Positions 1-4,791 of a stretch of 5,881 nt of DNA are shown here, piece by piece. The DNA is from an uncultured Eubacteriaceae bacterium. Lineage in GTDB: Bacteria > Bacillota > Clostridia > Oscillospirales > Acutalibacteraceae. The DNA lies in the NCBI GenBank assembly GCA_937905915.1, contig CALCVR010000134.1, positions 1 to 5,881 of the forward strand, in the 5' to 3' direction. Each line of letters begins with the position of its first letter. Position 1 is the first letter of the stretch. The notes beneath the pieces were generated by a model. That model worked only from the letters and a program-made list of their open reading frames with translations. It had not been told where the DNA came from and did not search any database. A program made the translations under genes and the position numbers.

Positions 1-70
1 TATTTTCATAATTTTGTCTTAACAAATGCAAAAACTGTGTATAAGATATAGAAATTACCGGTTTTCTCCT

Positions 71-100
71 TTGATAAGCACAATAGATGTATCTGATACT
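71..100 (+). promoter_or_regulatory. Candidate distal sigma-A promoter for hflX
   Basis: TTGATA (71-76) is one base from the consensus -35 box. It is followed after 18 bases by GATACT (95-100), which matches four of six -10 positions. It would give a 5' leader of roughly 210 bases. In DNA this AT-rich such matches arise by chance, so this is only a candidate. Confidence 0.25.
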
Positions 101-228
101 ATTATGAATATAGCGAATTTATTAGGGATGGACTTATAAACTTATGAAAAATCAGCCGTCTATCCATTATATCTCCCATATAAAAAAATCCCCCCTTTTT
201 TTCCAATGCGATCCGTGCTATCATGTGC

Positions 229-256
229 TTGTCAGCTCAAGCTGTGTTGGAATAAA
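229..256 (+). promoter_or_regulatory. Candidate proximal sigma-A promoter for hflX
   Basis: TTGTCA (229-234) is one base from the -35 consensus and lies 16 bases before AATAAA (251-256), a four-of-six -10 match. Transcription would begin near 263, about 57 bases before the hflX start. The spacer contains the inverted repeat CAGCT-CA-AGCTG (233-244), which could be an operator. The -10 box is weak, so confidence is low. Confidence 0.3.
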
Positions 257-289
257 CAGGAACCGGTACACAAATAAAGTACCACAAAT

Positions 290-311
290 AGCCCTCAAAG
301 GGCTGGAGGAG
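290..311 (+). promoter_or_regulatory. Hairpin abutting the hflX ribosome binding site
   Basis: AGCCCT (290-295) and AGGGCT (299-304) form a perfect six-pair stem with a CAA loop. The base directly after it begins the Shine-Dalgarno GGAGGAG (305-311), which lies 8 bases before the ATG at 320. The stem does not cover the Shine-Dalgarno but stacks against it, so it may shape ribosome access. The inverted repeat and the binding site are seen directly; a regulatory role is inference. Confidence 0.4.
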
Positions 312-319
312 AATCAACC

Positions 320-1582
320 ATGCAACAAGAGGAAAGCAAAACCCCACCTCCCCGCGCCATTTTAGTAGCAGTTGACTGTGGGGACTTTGTATACGATGCA
401 GAAGCCTCCTTAGCGGAACTTCAGGAGTTGCTTCAAACAGCTGGTTATGAACCTGGTCCCAGCGTCATACAGCGCAGGGAATCCCCTGATAAAGCCACCT
501 GTATCGGAGCTGGGCGGCTGGAGGAGATCGGTCAGCTGTGCTTTACGGAAGAAGCCGATACCGTGGTATTTGACCGGGAATTGACCCCCACTCAGCTGCG
601 CAATTTAGAGAAGCAACTAAAGATCTGCGTTATGGACCGCACCATGCTGATTTTGGAGATTTTCGCCAGCCGCGCCCAGTCCAGTGAAGGCAAATTACAA
701 GTGGAGCTTGCGCAGCTTCAATATATGCTGCCCCGTCTTACCGGGCAGGGAACTGCTTTATCCCGCATCGGCGGCGGGCCGGGCACTCATACCCGCGGAT
801 CAGGTGAAACCCAGTTGGAAACCGACCGGCGTCACATCCGGCGGCGCATCGAGTCCCTAAAACAAAAACTCAGCGAATCAAATAAACGGCGGCAAAACAT
901 GCGGCACCGCCGGAAGAAAAACAACGTCCCCACCGTCGCATTGGTGGGATACACCAATGCGGGAAAATCCACCTTGATGAACGCATTGACCCAAGCTGGC
1001 GTCCTGGCTGAGGATAGGCTGTTTGCCACATTGGATCCTACCGCCCGTTCCTTACGCCTGCCAAGCGGACGTCATGTGGTCCTGATTGATACCGTCGGAC
1101 TGGTTCGCAATCTCCCTCATCATTTGGTGGAGGCCTTTCGTTCTACTCTGGAGGAGGCCGCTGAAGCCGATCTCATTTTAAATCTATGCGATGCCTCCAG
1201 CCCGGAAGCATCGGTGCATCTGGAGGTCACCAAGGATCTTCTGGAATCCCTCAATTGCGGGGAGACTCCCATTTTATCTGTGTTTAATAAGTGCGATCTT
1301 TTAACCGACGCCAGTCATCTTCCCCATGTAGGCAAGTTCGTATGCGTATCGGCCCGGCTTGGCTCCGGTATGGATCAGCTACTGGACGCCATTGATCGGT
1401 CCCTTCCTCAAGTCCACCGCCGCATGAAGTTGCTCATCCCCTTTGAGAAGGCCGGACTTGCCGCTCGGATCCGTCGCAACGGCTCTATTCTAGAGGAACG
1501 ATATCTGCCGGAAGGCCTTCTGATCCGAGCCATAGTGGATCAACAGCTGCTGCAAGACGTCCGTCCTTTTGTGGTGGATTGA
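320..1582 (+). CDS. hflX: GTPase HflX, ribosome-splitting GTPase
   Basis: A 420-residue protein, the usual length for HflX, a cytoplasmic GTPase known in other bacteria to bind the 50S subunit and split stalled or idle 70S ribosomes. The N-terminal HflX domain spans about residues 11-140, with the family signatures CIGAGRLEEI (61-70) and DRTMLILEIFASRAQ (106-120). A basic helical linker (about 165-203) leads to the G domain: G1 GYTNAGKST (210-218), G2 FATLDPTAR (235-243), G3 DTVGL (257-261), G4 NKCD (323-326), G5 SA (344-345). A small C-terminal domain follows. All nucleotide-binding motifs are intact. The glycine-rich stretch before the linker (150-163) departs from the common GGIGTRGPGE form by two extra residues and a Ser for Pro. 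The ATG follows GGAGGAG by 8 bases, which settles the start. The ATPase gene begins one base after the stop. An antibiotic-resistance HflX variant cannot be excluded from sequence alone. Confidence 0.96.
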   Translation: MQQEESKTPPPRAILVAVDCGDFVYDAEASLAELQELLQTAGYEPGPSVIQRRESPDKATCIGAGRLEEIGQLCFTEEADTVVFDRELTPTQLRNLEKQLKICVMDRTMLILEIFASRAQSSEGKLQVELAQLQYMLPRLTGQGTALSRIGGGPGTHTRGSGETQLETDRRHIRRRIESLKQKLSESNKRRQNMRHRRKKNNVPTVALVGYTNAGKSTLMNALTQAGVLAEDRLFATLDPTARSLRLPSGRHVVLIDTVGLVRNLPHHLVEAFRSTLEEAAEADLILNLCDASSPEASVHLEVTKDLLESLNCGETPILSVFNKCDLLTDASHLPHVGKFVCVSARLGSGMDQLLDAIDRSLPQVHRRMKLLIPFEKAGLAARIRRNGSILEERYLPEGLLIRAIVDQQLLQDVRPFVVD

Positions 1583-1583
1583 T

Positions 1584-2336
1584 ATGATATACGTCAAACG
1601 TCTCGTCCTCAATCGGGACCGGGTAACACAGTGGGATCAATATCCCTATTGTCTTCCTGTACTGCAACATTTTAAAGGCCTTTCCTTCTCAAAGCCAGTC
1701 ACCTTTCTCTGCGGTGAAAACGGGTCTGGAAAATCCACTCTGCTGGAGGCCGTTGCCGTCGGTTATGGTTTTAATCCAGAGGGAGGCTCCCGCAATTTCA
1801 GCTTTTCTACTCAAGATAGTCATTCCTGCCTCTATCGGGACATCACCTTGATTAAGTCTCCCTATCAGCCCAAGGACGGTTACTTCCTTCGGGCCGAGAG
1901 CTTTTATAATGTCTCTACCGAGGTGGACCGTCTGGCCGCTTCCGATCCCGATCCGGTAGCCAGGGAGCGATTTTTAAAGCAGTACGGCGGTTCCCTTCAT
2001 GAACAGTCCCATGGGGAGAGTTTTTTCTCCCTCATTCTCAACCGGTTTCGGGGCCAAGGATTCTATCTGCTGGACGAACCGGAGTCCGCCTTATCCCCAT
2101 CCCATCAGCTGGCCTTGCTTGCCCGTCTGCGGCAATTGGTGCAGGCGGGATCCCAGTTTATCATCGCCACCCATTCTCCCATCTTGATGGGCTATCCTGA
2201 CGCCGATATTTATCTGATCCAAGACGGTGACCTAGTCCAGACCCCCTATGAACGCACCGAGCATTATATTATTACCAAACAGTTTTTAGCCAATCGCCAA
2301 AGGATGCTCTCTGAATTGTGGGGAGAGGAACCATAA
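1584..2336 (+). CDS. AAA/ABC-type ATPase, COG3910-like
   Basis: A 250-residue soluble P-loop ATPase of the small single-domain kind resembling COG3910. Seen directly: Walker A GENGSGKS (44-51), an ABC-like signature SHGES (142-146), Walker B YLLDEPE (161-167) followed by a D-loop region (SALSPSHQ), and a switch histidine in ATHSP (H197). There is no membrane segment and no long coiled-coil insertion, so it is neither an SMC/RecN-type protein nor a typical transporter subunit with a visible permease. The biological role of the family is not established. I chose ATG 1584 over the in-frame TTG at 1569: the ATG is preceded by GGTGGA (1573-1578, a short 5-base spacer) and sits one base after the hflX stop, which suggests translational coupling. 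The only terminator is downstream, at 2376-2416. Confidence 0.88.
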   Translation: MIYVKRLVLNRDRVTQWDQYPYCLPVLQHFKGLSFSKPVTFLCGENGSGKSTLLEAVAVGYGFNPEGGSRNFSFSTQDSHSCLYRDITLIKSPYQPKDGYFLRAESFYNVSTEVDRLAASDPDPVARERFLKQYGGSLHEQSHGESFFSLILNRFRGQGFYLLDEPESALSPSHQLALLARLRQLVQAGSQFIIATHSPILMGYPDADIYLIQDGDLVQTPYERTEHYIITKQFLANRQRMLSELWGEEP

Positions 2337-2375
2337 AAACGCCGTCCTTAAAACATAACCATTGGATTTATGGGT

Positions 2376-2416
2376 AAAAAAAGCCAGCCTGTTTTAAAAA
2401 CGGCTGGCTTTTTTTA
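2376..2416. terminator. Bidirectional rho-independent terminator
   Basis: AAAAAAAGCCAGCC (2376-2389) pairs with GGCTGGCTTTTTTT (2402-2415). The bases between can pair further (GTTTT with AAAAC) around one bulge. The T tract is present on both strands, so it can end the hflX-ATPase transcript on + and the nif3 transcript on -. It begins 39 bases after the ATPase stop and lies only 4 bases beyond the nif3 stop. Confidence 0.92.
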
Positions 2417-2419
2417 TTA

Positions 2420-3511
2420 TTATACCCATTGAGAAGGATCGGTCACCAATTGAGAAGCTTTCAATTCCACTTCGGGGAACTGTTTCTTTAGTTTATCTGT
2501 TAGAGAGGGGATCACTACGTTTTCTGTGAAAAAGTGTCCGGCGTCAATAAAGGTGATTCCAGCTTCGGCCGCCTGAATCAGCACATGATGTTTACATTCT
2601 CCCGTGACAAAAGCGTCGGCTCCCGACCGAATGGCATCCTGAAGGCTACCGTCTCCGCCGCCTCCCAATACAGCCACTTTGGATACGTCCCGGTTGCCCG
2701 GTACAAATCGCAATCCCGGCGCTTTCAGCTGTTCCTTTACATAATAGGCAAAGCGCTGGGGTGAAAGATCGTCAAAAGTCAGCTTTCCCAGCAACCCAAA
2801 GGAGGTGTTGCGGCGTACAGAGCTGGTCTCCACAATATCATAAGCCGGTTGTTCATAGGGATGATTGACCAACATGGCAGCCCGTACAGCCTGGAGTTTT
2901 TCGGGCGGCACCAGCATCTCCAGCCGGTCCTCCTGCGCAGTGGCTTCTTCTCCCTCCTGGCCGATAAAGGGATGGGAGCCCTCCTCACATACAAAACGTC
3001 CTTCGCCGGAGGTGGTAAAGGCACATCCAGAATAGTTTCCCAGTGTACCAGCCCCGGCCTTCGCCATAGCCCGATACACTTTTTGGGTGTGATCGCTGGG
3101 ACAAAATACCGTCATCTTGTAAAAATTACGGCTGGCATCCCAAGTCAGCGGCTGTAAGTCAACTAGCCCCAGCTGGGAAGCTAAGCAGTCGTTGACGCCG
3201 CCGGGAGCTGTATCTAAATTAGTATGGCAGGCTACCGATGCAATACCGGCTTTCGCCAACTGATAGGGGATAGATTCCCTTTCCAGCCGCTTTATGGCGT
3301 GAAACAGCACAGGATGGTGACTAACAATCATCTGCGCGCCCATCTCCTGGGCTTCCTGGATGACCTCAGGCGTCACATCCAATGCCACAAGGACTTTGTC
3401 TACCGAATCGTCATACGATCCTACTTGTAGTCCACTATTGTCCCAATCAGCTTGGTAGTCAAAGGGGGCAATTTGGTCTAGATAATTGTAAATTTGTCCC
3501 ACAGTAATCAT
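2420..3511 (-). CDS. Nif3-like dinuclear metal centre protein (YqfO type)
   Basis: A 363-residue member of the Nif3 / DUF34 family, often annotated 'GTP cyclohydrolase 1 type 2 homologue'. Family structures are hexameric rings with two metal ions per subunit; the true substrate is unsettled. Seen here: WDNSGLQVG (23-31), the metal motif SHHP (64-67), HTNLDTAPGGVN (96-107), and the C-terminal ligands in GHFFTE (325-330, H326 and E330), so the metal site looks complete. Residues about 128-235 form the inserted PII/CutA-like domain of the longer Bacillus YqfO type, including LGNYSGCAF (157-165) and NHPYEQPAYD (216-225). Its length fits that subtype. ATG 3511 follows a strong GAAGGAG. It lies 33 bases after the trmK stop, so it is probably cotranscribed with trmK, a pairing common in Bacillota. 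Confidence 0.95.
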   Translation of the reverse strand: MITVGQIYNYLDQIAPFDYQADWDNSGLQVGSYDDSVDKVLVALDVTPEVIQEAQEMGAQMIVSHHPVLFHAIKRLERESIPYQLAKAGIASVACHTNLDTAPGGVNDCLASQLGLVDLQPLTWDASRNFYKMTVFCPSDHTQKVYRAMAKAGAGTLGNYSGCAFTTSGEGRFVCEEGSHPFIGQEGEEATAQEDRLEMLVPPEKLQAVRAAMLVNHPYEQPAYDIVETSSVRRNTSFGLLGKLTFDDLSPQRFAYYVKEQLKAPGLRFVPGNRDVSKVAVLGGGGDGSLQDAIRSGADAFVTGECKHHVLIQAAEAGITFIDAGHFFTENVVIPSLTDKLKKQFPEVELKASQLVTDPSQWV

Positions 3512-3544
3512 AATGTAGTCTCCTTCTCTTACGGAAGTTTGGCG

Positions 3545-4240
3545 CTAGCGGCTTTCTACCAAACGTCTGCTTAAAACGTCGGCCGCTGCTTCCAGCTGCA
3601 AAGCTGCTGTCAGGTATCCTTCCCCTTGTCCTTGCGCACAATTGCGCAAATGACGGGCTTGACGCCGTAAAAATGCTGGGGCATAAGGTGATTTGCTTTC
3701 CGTTAATCGTCCCGCCCAGAGCATTAAGGGCGTAGCAGGGATGATATGTCCGGTAAAACAAGCTTGCATAACGGTATAAAGCCGGCGATTGTTCATGACA
3801 ATTTCTTCCTGTTCCAATGCAAAACCATGTTGGAAAAGATATTCCCGCAAGCATTCCGCACGGGACATAGGCTGCAAAATCAAGCGTTTTTCTGGATCTT
3901 GAATCCATGACGCCTCTTCCAAAATACCGGCAATCACTTCTCCTCCCATACCAGCCATGACAATGTCCTCAGCCTCATGGGCTAATACCTTATGAAGCCC
4001 GTCGGATAAACGAAGTTCTACCAAGTCCTCGGCCCTGTATTTCTCCACTGTCTCTTTGGCTCGAGCCAGGGGTTGAGGGCGGATGTCCACCCCAATGGCA
4101 TGGGGACAAATCCCCCGCCTTGTTAACCACACAGGAAGATAAGCATGATCAGTGCCTACGTCCACCATCCGGCTTCCAGGGCGTACAAAATCAGCACATT
4201 GACTTAAACGGCTATCCAATAAAAAAGGATGCTCTTTCAA
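3545..4240 (-). CDS. trmK: tRNA (adenine(22)-N(1))-methyltransferase TrmK
   Basis: A 231-residue class I SAM-dependent methyltransferase of the TrmK (YqfN) family, which places a methyl group on N1 of adenine 22 in the D-arm of some bacterial tRNAs. Motifs seen: SAM motif I DVGTDHAYLP (27-36), the acidic GVDI (50-53), SDGL (79-82), the family hallmark MAGMGGEVI (95-103) and LQPM (122-125), followed by a helical C-terminal part (about 185-231). Length is normal. The start is TTG at 4240; a G-rich Shine-Dalgarno-like run (4251-4258) lies 10 bases upstream, and the N-terminus before motif I then has the usual family length. No promoter is evident directly upstream; transcription may come through from the DUF1858 gene. 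nif3 follows 33 bases downstream. Confidence 0.94.
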   Translation of the reverse strand: MKEHPFLLDSRLSQCADFVRPGSRMVDVGTDHAYLPVWLTRRGICPHAIGVDIRPQPLARAKETVEKYRAEDLVELRLSDGLHKVLAHEAEDIVMAGMGGEVIAGILEEASWIQDPEKRLILQPMSRAECLREYLFQHGFALEQEEIVMNNRRLYTVMQACFTGHIIPATPLMLWAGRLTESKSPYAPAFLRRQARHLRNCAQGQGEGYLTAALQLEAAADVLSRRLVESR

Positions 4241-4276
4241 ACGGGATTTTCCCCCCTCTCTGCCACGTCAAAACTC

Positions 4277-4317
4277 AAAAGGGCCCAGGCGATCTTGATA
4301 AACGCCCGGACCCTCTT
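4277..4317 (-). terminator. Imperfect hairpin, possible leaky terminator or attenuator
   Basis: Between the DUF1858 gene and trmK, the arms 4280-4291 and 4303-4314 pair ten of twelve positions, with two internal mismatches and an 11-base loop; two more A-T pairs follow after a further mismatch. Reading the - strand, the stem is followed by TTTTGAGTTTTG, a broken T tract. It begins 28 bases past the DUF1858 stop. Because trmK has no visible promoter of its own, partial termination setting the trmK-nif3 level is a reasonable inference. Confidence 0.55.
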
Positions 4318-4344
4318 TGCTACTGAGATAAGGAATTCCTTTTG

Positions 4345-4545
4345 TTATTTGCTCATGTGGGCGTTGAGTTTCTCAAGCAATTGATTGACATCCACGCCGT
4401 GAACCTGACAAGCTTCTTCCAGGGTTTCGCCTCGGGAAGCCGGACAGCCTAAACAATGCATACCGATCTCCAAAAAATATGGGGCAGTGGATTGATCCAT
4501 ATCAAGAATATCACCGATGATGGTATCTTTGGTAATCTGAGCCAT
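4345..4545 (-). CDS. DUF1858 domain-containing small protein
   Basis: A 66-residue soluble protein matching the DUF1858 family, small helical proteins common in Clostridia that also occur as a domain in hybrid-cluster and other redox proteins. The typical pattern is visible: an N-terminal ITKDTIIGDILD segment, GMHCLGCPAS (28-37) with a CxxC pair (C31, C34), then ETLEEACQVHG (40-50) with a third cysteine (C46). The cysteines suggest metal or redox chemistry, but no activity is established. ATG 4545 was chosen over GTG 4554: the Shine-Dalgarno AAGGA (4556-4560) is 10 bases before the ATG but touches the GTG. A good promoter lies about 95 bases upstream of the start codon, and a hairpin at 4277-4317 separates the gene from trmK. 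Confidence 0.9.
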   Translation of the reverse strand: MAQITKDTIIGDILDMDQSTAPYFLEIGMHCLGCPASRGETLEEACQVHGVDVNQLLEKLNAHMSK

Positions 4546-4639
4546 ACTGTACACATCCTTTTCTTTATTTTACACCACGTCTTTTTTAGAAATGAACCTT
4601 TGGGTTGGACAAAAACAAGTCCCTATCTTTCTGCTAATC

Positions 4640-4668
4640 ATTATAATCCCCCTTTCCCATCTTTGCAA
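4640..4668 (-). promoter_or_regulatory. Sigma-A promoter for the DUF1858 gene (possibly trmK-nif3 too)
   Basis: On the - strand TTGCAA (4668-4663) precedes a perfect TATAAT (4645-4640) by the ideal 17 bases. Transcription should start near 4633, giving a 5' leader of about 90 bases before ATG 4545. It is the only strong promoter match I find for the right-hand gene group. Confidence 0.75.
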
Positions 4669-4715
4669 TACCCCTTTTTTACCCTATGGAAACAATTGGA
4701 TCTCTTTTTTCAAAA

Positions 4716-4753
4716 AATAAAAGCGTGCAGCCCTATTTAGGACTGCACGCTTT
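4716..4753 (-). terminator. Rho-independent terminator of the repeat-protein gene
   Basis: AAAGCGTGCAG (4720-4730) pairs with CTGCACGCTTT (4743-4753). After one mismatch three more pairs (4732-4734 with 4739-4741) close an ATTT loop. On the - strand the stem is followed by TTATTTTTT. It starts 38 bases beyond the stop of the repeat-protein gene and insulates the downstream DUF1858 promoter. Confidence 0.92.
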
Positions 4754-4791
4754 CCCGTTATAACTTAAAAATCGCGGAGGATCTTAAGCTG

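Larger units (their letters stand above)
1..319. other. AT-rich intergenic leader upstream of hflX
   Basis: No convincing gene is seen on either strand. The left half is very AT-rich. The stretch 182-202 is a run of homopolymers (seven A, a T, six C, seven T). The right half, from about 229, holds a candidate promoter and three short inverted repeats (233-244, 265-283, 290-304), the last touching the hflX ribosome binding site. The reading frame opening with ATG at 144 runs into hflX in another frame, has no well-placed Shine-Dalgarno and looks like chance. I recognise no riboswitch or T-box. Confidence 0.6.

Noticed and set aside
1..9. Possible start of a divergent - strand gene (ATG at 9) at the left edge
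   Set aside because: Only three codons are visible and there is no Shine-Dalgarno before it; the AAGGAG at 63-68 on that strand has no start codon at a usable distance.
144..365. 73-codon reading frame on + with an ATG at 144
   Set aside because: It has no well-placed Shine-Dalgarno, spans the homopolymer runs and inverted repeats, overlaps the hflX start in another frame and has no recognisable protein features.
1569..1583. In-frame TTG at 1569 as an upstream start for the ATPase
   Set aside because: It would overlap hflX by 14 bases without a ribosome site; the ATG at 1584 has GGTGGA upstream and the N-terminus MIYVKRLVL looks like a natural first beta strand.
2849..3157. 102-codon reading frame on + opposite nif3
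   Set aside because: It is antisense to an intact conserved gene, without a ribosome site or a recognisable motif.
3459..3908. 149-codon reading frame on the - strand across trmK and nif3
   Set aside because: It overlaps both well-supported genes in another frame, is rich in Arg/Ser/Cys as frame shadows are, and shows no domain.
4330..4341. Perfect 12-base palindrome AAGGAATTCCTT just past the DUF1858 stop
   Set aside because: It has no loop or T tract to act as a terminator and sits in a 3' region; with no partner site it is most simply chance.
4456..4740. 94-codon reading frame on + across the DUF1858 start and promoter
   Set aside because: It lies opposite a clear gene, promoter and terminator; the phenylalanine-rich translation simply reflects T runs.
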